Shown here piece after piece: positions 28,197-36,246 of a DNA stretch of 64,000 nt. How positions within the stretch are numbered: the first letter of the stretch is position 1; every line of letters begins with the position of its first letter. The notes under the pieces are model-generated. The model saw only the letters and a list, made by a program, of their open reading frames with translations, had not been told where the DNA came from and did not search any database. Position numbers and translations under genes: made by a program. This stretch comes from Streptomyces sp. NBC_01264. GTDB taxonomy: Bacteria > Actinomycetota > Actinomycetes > Streptomycetales > Streptomycetaceae. The DNA lies in NCBI RefSeq assembly GCF_026340675.1, contig NZ_JAPEOX010000001.1, forward strand, positions 1 to 64,000. Direction: 5' to 3'.

Positions 28197-28723
28197 TACG
28201 AAGTGGCTGACGTCATGCCGACGGCACTGCGGAGCCGTGCCCACAGAGAGATCGGCAAGGTGCCGCTGGGAACTTCGTCAGGTGAGCCGGTCTCGTGTGT
28301 AGCGATCCGCTCTGCTCGGAAATCGTGAGCGTCTCCGCGGAACGTGACGGAGTCCTCCCCGATCCCGACGACGTCCAGAAGGGTGTCTAGGGCCTTGTCT
28401 GCTTGCTCGTGCGGCTGAGTGAGCCAGACATACGAAACGCCCAGCGTATTGCCATCGTGCTTGCTGATCGCGAAGCTGAAACCTTCCAGCCGGAACAGAA
28501 CGACATCGAGCTCGTCCAGCCCGTCCCACGACCGCTCCACGTGCAGACGTAGCCGCTGAGCTATGGGCTGCACCGGCAGCGCCAGCACTCCGATCATCTG
28601 GAACAGCGGAGCGGAGTGCTCCCAGACGCTGTACTGGGAGGCGGGATTCTTCCCGGTGTAGTACGGCGGCTGTGTGGCCGGCTGCCAGTGGGGCTCAGGC
28701 CCTGGGACCTCGATCTCTGTCAC
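28197..28723 (-). pseudogene. Unknown gene truncated at its 3' end by IS6
   Basis: GGAGGAG lies 6 nt before GTG 28723. About 175 codons remain (TEIEVPGPEPHWQPATQPPY ... DELDVVLFRLEGFSFAISKH). The frame then runs into antisense IS6 sequence. No signal peptide or membrane segment. No family recognised; the acidic, compact sequence beside other orphan ORFs is reminiscent of immunity proteins, which is speculation. Confidence 0.55.
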
Positions 28724-28953
28724 AGCGAGCTCCTCCCCACGGCCTCCAGCGACCTGGTGGTCAACCTACCTCTACCGGCTCGACCGGCATCATGCGGCGT
28801 CGCTCAAAAGGAAGCAGAGTGACCCAAGCCATTGATCATTAGTAGGTTCGTGCCACCGAGGTTTGATGAGCGCGGGGTACTGGTGAGGGGCGGCTCGCGC
28901 CGGAGGAGTGAACCGCCGAAGTGGCTGTCAGTCGCCCCAAGCAGAATGCGGTC
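28724..28953. other. Intergenic region
   Basis: Probably carries divergent promoters for the genes at 28723 and 28954. It includes ATTGATCATTAG (28831-28843). No gene seen. Confidence 0.4.
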
Positions 28954-29328
28954 ATGAGCTACGACTTGGCTGTTTGGGAAGGCGCACGCCCCGCCGACGA
29001 CACGATGGCGACGACAACCTTCGAGGACCTCTACCGGAAACACATGAGGCACATGGGAGGCCAGAAAGCTGCGCCTACCCCCTTGATCAGGCAGTACGTC
29101 GAGGCACTGGTGGCACGCTGGCCCGACCTGAGCCCCGATGACGACGATGAGGACGAGAAAGCCAGCCCTTGGTCCGACGGCCCCTTGGTCAACAATGCCA
29201 GCGGCCCGATGCTCTACTTCGGCATGGTCTTCAGCAAATACAGGGAAGCCGTGCCGTTCGCCACTGACGTTGCGAAATCTCTCGGTCTCACCTGCTTCGA
29301 CCCACAGGATGGGCGCCTCATCGCCTGA
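28954..29328 (+). CDS. Small acidic protein of unknown function (MSYDLAVWEG type)
   Basis: 124 aa from ATG 28954 (SYDLAVWEGARPADD). GTG 28921 with GGAGGAG 11 nt upstream is an alternative giving 135 aa. An acidic stretch DDDDEDEK lies near the middle, followed by PMLYFGMVFSKYREAVPFAT. Proteins with this opening are common in Streptomyces, often near toxin/immunity loci; that is family recollection, not a domain hit. Confidence 0.6.
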   Translation: MSYDLAVWEGARPADDTMATTTFEDLYRKHMRHMGGQKAAPTPLIRQYVEALVARWPDLSPDDDDEDEKASPWSDGPLVNNASGPMLYFGMVFSKYREAVPFATDVAKSLGLTCFDPQDGRLIA

Positions 29329-29331
29329 TCT

Positions 29332-29829
29332 CTAGCGTTCCCAACGGGGCGGCAGCGCCGCTCGATCACGCCAGTAGTCCGCATCACGCGGGTCCGCCAG
29401 CCAGCCAACCAATCGCTCGGCGCCGACTTCGAACGCTTGGCCAATCGAAGTACCCGTGCCGACGGCAAGCTCAATGGCATCGACATCGTGAGTTGCGTGA
29501 TCGGTCTCGCACCAGCAGGCCACGCTCACCGCTGCACTGACCACCAGCCGCCCGTCCTCTGTCCACAACATCTGGAGCAAGAACTCCGGCTGGTCACCCC
29601 CGCCCGAATACGCGACCACATCCACGCCGAAGACAACGGGAGTGCCCGGACTCGCGCCGGGAAAGACCGCATGGGCGAGTGCCCACTCCCACTCGGGCCG
29701 CTCGTCCCATGTACGCGCAGCATCCACCGCTCGGGCGGCCTGCTGCACCGCTTCCAGATCAACAGCGGAAGCCTGCGGGAAGATCGTGGAGAGGGGCACG
29801 TCGTCAATGACACCTCGGCTCATTGTCAT
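29332..29829 (-). CDS. Conserved hypothetical protein
   Basis: 165 aa if started at ATG 29829 (TMSRGVIDDVPLSTIF); longer starts to 29907 lack support. Mixed alpha/beta sequence (WEWALAHAVFPGASPGTPVV, FLLQMLWTEDGRLVVSAAVS, WLADPRDADYWRDRAALPP), cytoplasmic. It converges with the 28954 gene, leaving 3 bp. No family recognised. Confidence 0.55.
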   Translation of the reverse strand: MTMSRGVIDDVPLSTIFPQASAVDLEAVQQAARAVDAARTWDERPEWEWALAHAVFPGASPGTPVVFGVDVVAYSGGGDQPEFLLQMLWTEDGRLVVSAAVSVACWCETDHATHDVDAIELAVGTGTSIGQAFEVGAERLVGWLADPRDADYWRDRAALPPRWER

Positions 29830-29939
29830 AGCCCTGATCATCGCTGCCGAGCTTCCCGAGCGACAGCCGGTCGAGCGCCGTGTGATCCGGCATCCGCCAT
29901 CACTCAAACTTCGATGGCACAGGACATCTGGGCCTGTTC

Positions 29940-30507
29940 ATGGTCTGGTTGAAGTACACGCCGGCGCCCCGGGACGGAGTCGCCGCGGTGGTGCGGACGG
30001 GCCCGGGGGCGGAGCCGGTGCGGTGCGAGCGGCGGATCAACCGGGTGCTCGTCGCGGTGCGGGGGCTGCTGTCGTACGCGGTGTCCTCGGGCGAGGCGCC
30101 GCGCGGGGTGCTGGGGCAGATCTACGAGCTCGCGGACAGCCGGGATCTGCCGGCGGCGGCAACGGGTGAGGACGGGGGCCTGTTCTACCGGCTGCGTGCC
30201 GTGCACCGGCTGAGGGAGCCAGCCGCCGACGTCGACCGTGCAGCCGACACCGAACTCGTGGCGATGTTCACCGTCTGCCGCAGTGCACGGGACCGCTTGG
30301 TCGTTCTGCTGCTCGGACGGGTGGGGCTTCGGCGCGGTCAGGCGGCCGGGCTGCGCCGCAGCGACGTTCATCTGCTGCCGGACTCGTGGGCGCTGAGCTG
30401 CGAGTACCCGGGTGCGCACCTGCACGTTCGGAGGCGGGAGAACTCGAACGGGGCCTGGTCGAAGTCCCGGCATGCGTGGGTGGCGCCGCTGGACTCTCCG
30501 GTGGTCA
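29940..30507 (+). pseudogene. Tyrosine recombinase (integrase), truncated at both ends
   Basis: Encodes the core-binding region (RRINRVLVAVRGLLSYAVSS) and the start of the catalytic domain, with the first catalytic Arg in LLLGRVGLRRGQAAGLRRSD, then HAWVAPLD. The HxxR and Tyr motifs are missing because an ISAs1-family end begins at about 30496. It is a remnant of a phage or integrative element. Confidence 0.75.
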
Positions 30508-30632
30508 GGCGACGTGAAGGTCACCTTGATCATCGGAGCCTCGTTACGTCCGGGACTGCCACAGCGAAGGTTCGTCACACCCCCGTGACCTGCCGCTTCT
30601 CCCAACGGCCAGGACTATGAATTAGCCCTGGC
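30496..30632 (+). repeat. Right-end remnant of the ISAs1-B type, direct repeat with 33336-33471
   Basis: About 137 bp, nearly identical to 33336-33471 (a few substitutions and one indel). It ends with AATTAGCCCTGG, the terminal repeat. With the second copy it brackets the acyltransferase gene and the ISAs1-B element. Confidence 0.8.
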
Positions 30633-30705
30633 CCGCCACAATGCCCGCCGGACGGCGTCGGCGTCCTGACCGGCGCCGCGCCGTTCCCGGGGGCCGGCCC
30701 CTGGA

Positions 30706-30726
30706 CCCCCGCTCCTCAAACGCGGG
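30706..30726 (-). terminator. Short GC hairpin at the acyltransferase stop
   Basis: CCCGC and GCGGG with a 9-nt loop, overlapping the last codons of the minus-strand gene. Weak evidence. Confidence 0.35.
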
Positions 30727-32020
30727 AGGGGCTGGATTTCGGCGCGCCCATCCGGATCTCCGCTTCGCCCGATGCCGCGCGGGTTAGGCCGTCGGCGTAG
30801 CCGAGCGGTACCGGCGCGCGCGGTTCACGGCGCGGTTCCGCCACGCCAGGGAGGCGGTCGGTTCCGCCGGGGGAACGAATCGGCCGGCGCAACGATGCGG
30901 GCATGTGGTGCATGAGCCAGCGGTTCGCCGGTTCTTCCACAAAGCGATAGAGAACCCAGGAAAGACCAGTCACAACCAAGGCCATCCCCAGGAGGCCGAA
31001 GAGAGCGTCATTATTGTCGGAAAGGCGCCCGTATTCATAAGTGGACCAGCGGATTACGGCGTGATGTATGAGGTAGAAGCAGTAGGACCAAATGCCGAGA
31101 TTCACCAGGACGCGACTCGTCAGCAGTCCACGCTGCCCCTTGATCTCCCTCTGGGTGAAGGCGAGCATGATCAGCGCTGACAGCACGGCAATCGTCGGGC
31201 GCTCCGTGTAACTCAACTGCTGACCCCAGTATGCGGGCAAGCCGGCCTGGAGCTGGAAGTAGGCGTAGGTGTAGGCGCAGAGGCCCAGTACGGGCACGGC
31301 CGGGTGCAGCCGCATTCTCCAGCCGCGCTTCACCGCCAGCGCCAGAGTGATGCCCACCAGGAACTCCGGCAGATGGAAAACCGGAGTCTGGTTCACCCAG
31401 AAAGACCAGGGCGCACGATAGTTGGCGTTGCCCACATGATCAGCAACGATCATGGCAACCAGACCCGCAGCGGTGAGCACCGTGAGGGTGCGGGTGCTCA
31501 CCTTCACGATGCGCCGCGCAACGAAGGGGAAAAGGGCGTAGAAAAGGACCTCGACACTGAGCGTCCAAGTCACGGGGTTGCCGGGCAGTGAGGGCTGGGC
31601 ATGCGGAAGCCACGTTTGTACCAGGAAGAGCGACGCGATGAAGCTGCCCCAGTCGACCCGCACTCCCGCCATTCGATAGAAAACAAAGAAGGCCGGAACG
31701 GCTGCTACGAGCGAGGCCGGCCAGATACGAGCGATCCGACGCCAGTAGAACGCACCTGCCCGTTCCTGTGGCTTGTGCACCCAAGTGAGAAGGAATCCGG
31801 AGAGGACGAAGAAGAACGTGACACCCTGGCCGCCCATTTGGGAATAGGGAAAGATCAGCGGTGCTGTTCCATGACCCGTCTTGTTGCCGATTCCTGTGAA
31901 GTGGTGCATGAAGACGCCGAACGCTGCAAAGAACCTGAGTCCCGTCAGCGAGTCGAGGCGAGAGGGCAGAACCGCTGGATCCGACCTTTTGCGAGCATGG
32001 CTGCGCCTCTTCGTCGGCAT
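30716..32020 (-). CDS. Acyltransferase-3 (OafA/YrhL-type) membrane protein
   Basis: 434 aa from ATG 32020 with AGGGAG 8 nt upstream; the longer frame to 33175 reads through IS DNA and is not real. It starts with a basic tail, then RLDSLTGLRFFAAFGVFMHH (the conserved His of the family), VTFFFVLSGFLLTW and FYWRRIARIWPASL. About ten membrane helices end in YRFVEEPANRW. The family transfers acyl groups to cell-surface sugars or antibiotics from inside the membrane. The extended C-terminal tail (about 50 residues, Pro/Arg-rich) is unusual. No sugar pathway genes are adjacent, so the acceptor is unknown. It sits beside ISAs1-B and may be passenger DNA. Confidence 0.85.
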   Translation of the reverse strand: MPTKRRSHARKRSDPAVLPSRLDSLTGLRFFAAFGVFMHHFTGIGNKTGHGTAPLIFPYSQMGGQGVTFFFVLSGFLLTWVHKPQERAGAFYWRRIARIWPASLVAAVPAFFVFYRMAGVRVDWGSFIASLFLVQTWLPHAQPSLPGNPVTWTLSVEVLFYALFPFVARRIVKVSTRTLTVLTAAGLVAMIVADHVGNANYRAPWSFWVNQTPVFHLPEFLVGITLALAVKRGWRMRLHPAVPVLGLCAYTYAYFQLQAGLPAYWGQQLSYTERPTIAVLSALIMLAFTQREIKGQRGLLTSRVLVNLGIWSYCFYLIHHAVIRWSTYEYGRLSDNNDALFGLLGMALVVTGLSWVLYRFVEEPANRWLMHHMPASLRRPIRSPGGTDRLPGVAEPRREPRAPVPLGYADGLTRAASGEAEIRMGAPKSSPSRV

Positions 32021-32139
32021 TTCTCGACTCCCTGGGATTCGATGGATACGCAACCGACCATAGGGAGCGGGGTTGCGCGGTCGTCTCCGCCGACCGGCCC
32101 ATCGGCGGGGGGATGCACACGTCGACTGCTCTGTGGGAT

Positions 32140-33470
32140 CAGGGCTATTCATAGTCGGGTGGATCATGCTGCATCGCAGGTCAGGGGCAGTCCGAGGAGG
32201 TCGAGTGGGCGGGTGAAGGGCTTGTAGGAGACCTCTCGGAGTCCGGCGGCGATGTTGTGGTGGCCGGCGTCCCGGAGGATGTTGATCGCGAAGTTTCGTA
32301 GCGTGGCCATGTTGGCGGGGCCGTGTCCGGTCCGGATCCTGGAGGCGTCCTCCGCGAATGTGGTGTCCCGGACGTGGTGGACGGCCTCGATGCCCCACTG
32401 AGCCCTGGCGATACGGCTGATGAGCTGCGGTGATGCCTCGGACGAGGTCATGTCGGTGATGGCGTGGACGGTCTGTCGGGTGACCTTGCCGGTCTTGAGG
32501 TCTGTGCGGTGCCGCAGGATCTTTGCTGCCTGGACGACGTGGGGCAAGTCCAGGCCGAGGCCGGTAACGGTGAGCGTGCGGACCGAGCGGGTCTCGCGCC
32601 GGCCGTGCCCGGCCTGGCGGTCGTAGCGGCGAGCGGTGACTTCCTTCCACGGCAGAGCTCTGACGGCAGCGTGGAGTTTGGGCTGGTTGCCCTTGACGAC
32701 CATCAGGTAGTGGGCGTTCTTCTCCTCCACCAGCCATTTCGCGTGCTCGCGCTGGGTGTGCAGCGCGTCGGCGGTCACTACTGTGCCGGTCAGGTCGAAC
32801 GGCGCGAGCAGCGCGGTGAAGCCGGTGATCTCGTTCGTCCTGTCCGGCACCCGGAGCTGGCTGACGGTGCGGCCGGCAGCCGTGACCGCGGACAGGAGGT
32901 GCGCGGCCGGGGTGGTGTCGGTGCGCGAGCCGCGGGCACTTTTGCCGTCCACCGCCACCGATTCCGTGCCGGCCAGGCCGTGACCGAGAAGGTCGGCGAG
33001 CCCGCCGGGACACACCTGAACCAACACCCGCCGCACGGTCGAACCCGACGCCGCCCGCCGTAACCCGAGGGGCCCGCGCGCGTGAAACCCCAGGCCGGAA
33101 AGCGTGTCCTGCGGCGCGTGACGGGCCCACTGCCCGATCGCCAGATAGGAACGGGCACCGGCCAGGACCGCGCACGCGGCTGTCAGAAACACCGAGGCCA
33201 GGGTATGACGCCGTCCCCGCCGCTCACGCGGATCGGGCACGACGGCCAGTCGGGCCGCCACCTCGGGAAGCTCACGGTATTCACGCGAGGGCGACTTGAT
33301 CAGACAGACGGTGGCAGACTGGCGACACATCGAGGCTCCGGTGGTCACGCGACGTGAAGGTCACCTTGATCATCGGAGCCTCGTTACGTCCGGGACTGCC
33401 ACAGCGAAGGTTCGTCACACCCCCGTGACCTGCAGCTTCTCCCAACGGCCAGGGCTATGAATTAGCCCTG
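32140..33470 (-). mobile_element. ISAs1-family element ISAs1-B
   Basis: 1331 bp. The ends are CAGGGCTATTCATAG and, inverted, CAGGGCTAATTCATAG. No clear target duplication. Different from the element at 10457. Confidence 0.82.
32164..33330 (-). CDS. ISAs1-family transposase (ISAs1-B)
   Basis: 388 aa from ATG 33330 (CRQSATVCLIKSPSREYREL); ATG 33348 is also possible. VPDPRERRGRRHTLASVF, then DDE signatures SVAVDGKSARGSR (Asp), TVVTADALHTQREH (Asp), RAQWGIEAVHHVRD (Glu). The start lies inside a hairpin (33334-33386). Confidence 0.85.
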   Translation of the reverse strand: MCRQSATVCLIKSPSREYRELPEVAARLAVVPDPRERRGRRHTLASVFLTAACAVLAGARSYLAIGQWARHAPQDTLSGLGFHARGPLGLRRAASGSTVRRVLVQVCPGGLADLLGHGLAGTESVAVDGKSARGSRTDTTPAAHLLSAVTAAGRTVSQLRVPDRTNEITGFTALLAPFDLTGTVVTADALHTQREHAKWLVEEKNAHYLMVVKGNQPKLHAAVRALPWKEVTARRYDRQAGHGRRETRSVRTLTVTGLGLDLPHVVQAAKILRHRTDLKTGKVTRQTVHAITDMTSSEASPQLISRIARAQWGIEAVHHVRDTTFAEDASRIRTGHGPANMATLRNFAINILRDAGHHNIAAGLREVSYKPFTRPLDLLGLPLTCDAA

Positions 33471-33471
33471 G
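33336..33471 (+). repeat. Second copy of the 136-bp direct repeat, with start-site hairpin
   Basis: Right end of ISAs1-B. GAGGCTCCG (33333-33341) pairs with CGGAGCCTC (33376-33384) and encloses TTGATCAT just upstream of the transposase start. Confidence 0.75.
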
Positions 33472-33699
33472 GGGCGTGTCCCAGGAGGCCGCACGGTGGG
33501 CCGCGTGCTTTTTGGCCCGGTGCGCGCCGAAGGCGCAGGGCCAAAAACCCTGCCCCGGAACGGGGCAGGGCGGTCCGCGAAGCGGACTGAATTGCCGGTG
33601 AACGCGCCCGAAGGGCGCCCGGCAATTCACCCGCAGGGCCCGCCAGGGCCCGGAGGGCGGCACGCGGCCCACCGTGTGGCAGCCGTGGGCCACGCCCCC
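33470..33699. repeat. Array of abutting GAA-loop hairpins inside a long inverted repeat
   Basis: An outer imperfect stem (33470-33508 with 33660-33699; GCACGGTGGGCCGCGTGC pairs with GCACGCGGCCCACCGTG) encloses hairpins laid end to end. These are 33509-33547 (TTTTTGGCCC stem, inner GCGCCGAAGGCGC), 33548-33570 (CCCTGCCCCG-GAA-CGGGGCAGGG), 33573-33587 (GTCCGC-GAA-GCGGAC), 33588-33629 (TGAATTGCCGG stem, inner GCGCCC-GAA-GGGCGC) and 33630-33659 (GGGCCC pair). Every clear hairpin has a GAA triloop closed by C-G. Streptomyces telomeres are built from such GNA-loop palindromes. A structured RNA or a single-strand replication origin is also possible. No coding evidence. Confidence 0.75.
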
Positions 33700-33820
33700 A
33701 GAAAAGCCCCGTCCACCGGCCCGCACGCGGTCTTGCAGTCCCTGCTGCGCACCGGTCCGGGACGGCCGGTTTTCGTCTGCATCCGCAGCGGGGGCGCCGC
33801 CGAGACGACCTGCTCCGGCG

Positions 33821-34039
33821 CTATCGCCGCCGCTCGCCGAACGCCCCCCGCGCCAAGAACGAGAAGACGATGGCGGCGCAGGAGACGATGCAGGACAGGA
33901 CTCCCGCCCAGGACAGGAGACTGCCGAGAGCGGGGCCGGACGGGACGAGCCCGGCGAACACCAGCAGACAGACCCCCAAGAGCAAGCCGACCACCGCCGT
34001 AGGCGGGGCGGCCGGGCGGGGCCGTCGCGAGTCGACCAT
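33821..34039 (-). CDS. Small two-helix membrane protein
   Basis: 72 aa from ATG 34039 (VDSRRPRPAAPPTAVVGLLL). Two hydrophobic segments (VVGLLLGVCLLVFAGLV and LSWAGVLSCIVSCAAIVFSF), ending ARGAFGERRR. No strong ribosome site. Function unknown; it overlaps the HNH remnant on the other strand, so it may be spurious. Confidence 0.4.
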   Translation of the reverse strand: MVDSRRPRPAAPPTAVVGLLLGVCLLVFAGLVPSGPALGSLLSWAGVLSCIVSCAAIVFSFLARGAFGERRR

Positions 34040-34303
34040 CCGGCGCAGAGGCGTACGCCAACAACCAAGCGACCCCCGACACGCTGATCGCGGTGTCCGC
34101 CGCCTCCAACCGATCCAAGTCCGACAAGGACCCGGCGGAGTGACTACCGTCGGATGGCTCGTATCACTGCTCGTACGCCGCGAGCTGGGTCGGAACCAAG
34201 CTGCGCTGGGACCTCGCGGCCGACGAGGCTGAGGTCCAGGCGCTCCTCGGACTCGCCGAGGACTGCCCCACCACCACCGTCGTCTACGAGAGCGCCCTGT
34301 AGG
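34034..34303 (+). pseudogene. HNH nuclease (DUF1524 type), C-terminal remnant with in-frame TGA
   Basis: Reads AEAYANNQATPDTLIAVSAA, SNRSKSDKDPAE, TGA, LPSDGSYHCSYAASWVGTK and RWDLAADEAEVQALLGLAED to a natural stop. The family has Trp at the TGA position (DPAEWLPP), so TGG became TGA. The HNH core is missing. Confidence 0.65.
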
Positions 34304-34447
34304 CCGCGGGACGGGACCCGCTTCCCGGACCTGCGTGGCCGACACGTACGGGCGCGCTGTCCTGGGAGGCTGGTTGGTGGAGCTCGTCCGGGTCTTCCTT
34401 CGCACGTCGGTCCGGACGGGCCGCCCCCTTCGCCGGGATCAGCGTGG

Positions 34448-35056
34448 TCAGCGGTAGGGGCTCCAGCGTCCGAGGCGTGCCAGCAGCTTGCGGGCGGCAT
34501 CCTCGTTGAGGCCGAGTTGGGCGGCGGCCTGCTTCGTGTCGAGGTCGTTGGCGGTACCGCGGGCGGCCCAGTAGCCGACCCGCTCCGCTGTGACCTCCAG
34601 CCGGCGGGCTGCACGTACCGCCGCGACCGGGGAGGTCTTGGTCAGCTTGTCGATCTCCTCCTCCAACCGGGCCAGCAGCATGGTGACGGTCTCGGGCAGG
34701 GGGATGGTGGTCGCTTCGACCTGGTCGGTGTGCGCGTACCAGTCCCGGTCGCAGGCATCCGCCTGCTCGTCCCCGGCCTCGGCCAAGTCCTGGTCACCGA
34801 TCGCCTCCCAGTCCAGGCGGTGTTCGGGACCGGCCCAGCCACAGGAACACACCGCGCGCACCGCGGCAGCCCGCGGTACGTGGGGCCAGCGGCCGTCGTA
34901 GACGCTCCACTGGGAGACCGGGTCCCCTCCCCCGCCGGAGCCGCTGTCGAAATACACCGGGGCAGGAACGGTTCCGTCACCCAGGACAGCCTCGACCGCG
35001 CCGGTGTGGGAGGTGCCGAACTCCTCAGTCGTCCACGTCTCGCGCCTACTCACCAC
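34448..35056 (-). CDS. Hypothetical actinobacterial protein
   Basis: 202 aa from GTG 35056 with GGGGAGAGG upstream; ATG 35092 would add 12 residues. The front (TWTTEEFGTSHTGAVEAVLG) has a CSCGW segment (AVCSCGWAGPEHR) that might bind metal. The C-terminal third is helical with an HTH-like stretch (TKQAAAQLGLNEDAARKLLA). Such proteins occur on Streptomyces integrative plasmids; role unknown. Confidence 0.6.
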   Translation of the reverse strand: MVSRRETWTTEEFGTSHTGAVEAVLGDGTVPAPVYFDSGSGGGGDPVSQWSVYDGRWPHVPRAAAVRAVCSCGWAGPEHRLDWEAIGDQDLAEAGDEQADACDRDWYAHTDQVEATTIPLPETVTMLLARLEEEIDKLTKTSPVAAVRAARRLEVTAERVGYWAARGTANDLDTKQAAAQLGLNEDAARKLLARLGRWSPYR

Positions 35057-35300
35057 GACCCCGCCCTCTCCCCTGCCCCCGTGTTCAGGCAACCCACGAT
35101 GCGGAGCCGCCTCACCACGACGATGCCGCAGCCAGTCCGCATCGCAGGCGAGTTTTCACGAAGTGGTTACGGGGATCTCAGCGGCGCCTCCGGCTTTCAG
35201 AGGGTGGTACGTGAGCGGATGTTCGTTTCGGTGTCGCCTGATCGTGTGGCTGCAGGAGCTCCTGGCCGGTCGGCGGGTCTGTCCGTGTTGGAGTAGCGGG

Positions 35301-35412
35301 GTGAGCGAACGCAGGTCCTACAAGAGCGACTTGTCCGATGAACGCTGGGCTCTGATCGAGCCGGTAACCACTGGATGGAAGACCAAGCACCCATCCGTCA
35401 GCGGCCATCAGG
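35301..35412 (+). pseudogene. IS5-family transposase, N-terminal fragment
   Basis: GTG 35301: SERRSYKSDLSDERWALIEP, 37 codons, cut by an IS3 fragment. Same family as the transposase at 56021 (YLSDLSDEQWALIEP). Confidence 0.7.
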
Positions 35413-35760
35413 GCAGAACGGTCGCTTTTTCAAGATCTCGATCGTCTGCTGCTGCTCCCGGTTCTGCCTGCGCAGGCGCTTCAATTCATCGCGTTCGGCA
35501 CTGGTCAGCTCGCCTGGAGCGCCCTCACCACGGTCGGCCTGATCGCGGCGGACCCAGTTGCGCAGACTCTCCGGGCTGACCCCGAGCTCCCGGGCGACCT
35601 CCGTCACCGTCCTGCCCGAAGAACGGACGAGCGCGATCGCGTCCCGCCGGTACTCCGCCGAGTACCGCTTCCTGTACTTACTTCCCACCTGGCACTACTT
35701 CCTCTGGGCTCTCACGTCCCAGTCTCCAGGTGTCCAAGACCAAGGGGAAGCTTCACACCA
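35413..35760 (-). pseudogene. IS3 orfA with IS end, orfB missing
   Basis: The minus frame from ATG 35688: GSKYRKRYSAEYRRDAIALV, HTH (TVTEVARELGVSPESLRNWV) and leucine zipper, reaching TIEILKK where the element is cut at about 35424. The upstream terminal region (TGAAGCTTCCCCTTGG, reverse strand) is near 35750. Confidence 0.7.
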
Positions 35761-36203
35761 GTCCGTACGGATGGCCGGCTCGAGCTCGCCCGAGACGTTG
35801 CGGAGCAGCAGCCCGCCGCGCGTGCTCGAGTCCTCCACCGTGACCCTCAGCAGGGTCGCGGGAACCGGGTCGCGGCGGACAGCCGCTGGACGTCCCGGGC
35901 CACGACATCACTCAGCACGAACAGATCGACGGACAGCGCCCGCACGCGCGCTAGCCAGGCGGACTCCTGCCCCACCGGACAGGGGCCGGCTGCCTGCGCC
36001 GCCGCGAGAACAAGCGACGACATGGTCGGTGCGCACCGCGGACTCGGAGGCCAGCGGATCGGGGTGATACCGAAAGGCCGGCTCTGCCACGGGCAGCATT
36101 GTCCCAACCAGAAACGGGCACCGCGAACCCATCCGTTTGCCGCACGCTGCGATGCAGCACCCCCTACACACGAAGATCAGAGGCTAAACGGCAAGCCAGT
36201 AGC
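35761..36203 (-). other. Decayed coding sequence, unidentified
   Basis: Minus frames give MSSLVLAAAQAAGPCPVGQE, WLARVRALSVDLFVLSDVVA and, in another frame after about 35850, TLLRVTVEDSSTRGGLLLRN and VSGELEPAIRTDW. This looks like one gene with a frameshift and no surviving ends. Family not recognised. Confidence 0.35.
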
Positions 36204-36240
36204 CTGAAGATCATCCCATCCCGCACCGACAACGTGACGG
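36204..36240 (+). mobile_element. Solo IS6 right end
   Basis: AAGATCATCCCATCCCGC followed by ACCGACAACGTGAC matches the terminal 35 bp of the IS6 copies. Nothing else of the element remains. Confidence 0.65.
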
Positions 36241-36246
36241 GGCCTG

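Noticed and set aside
28836..28843. TGATCATT as an ISAs1 hairpin remnant
   Set aside because: No stem or other IS sequence around it; eight bases are not enough.
30716..33175. Single 819-codon minus frame joining an ISAs1 region to the acyltransferase
   Set aside because: The upstream part is an out-of-frame shadow of the transposase; the acyltransferase has its own start and ribosome site at 32020.
33470..33699. CRISPR array or retron non-coding RNA as explanation of the hairpins
   Set aside because: The hairpins differ in sequence and have no spacers, and no Cas or reverse-transcriptase gene is in the window.
35761..36203. Regulator gene on the minus strand
   Set aside because: No start, no end and at least one frame change; listed only as decayed coding sequence.
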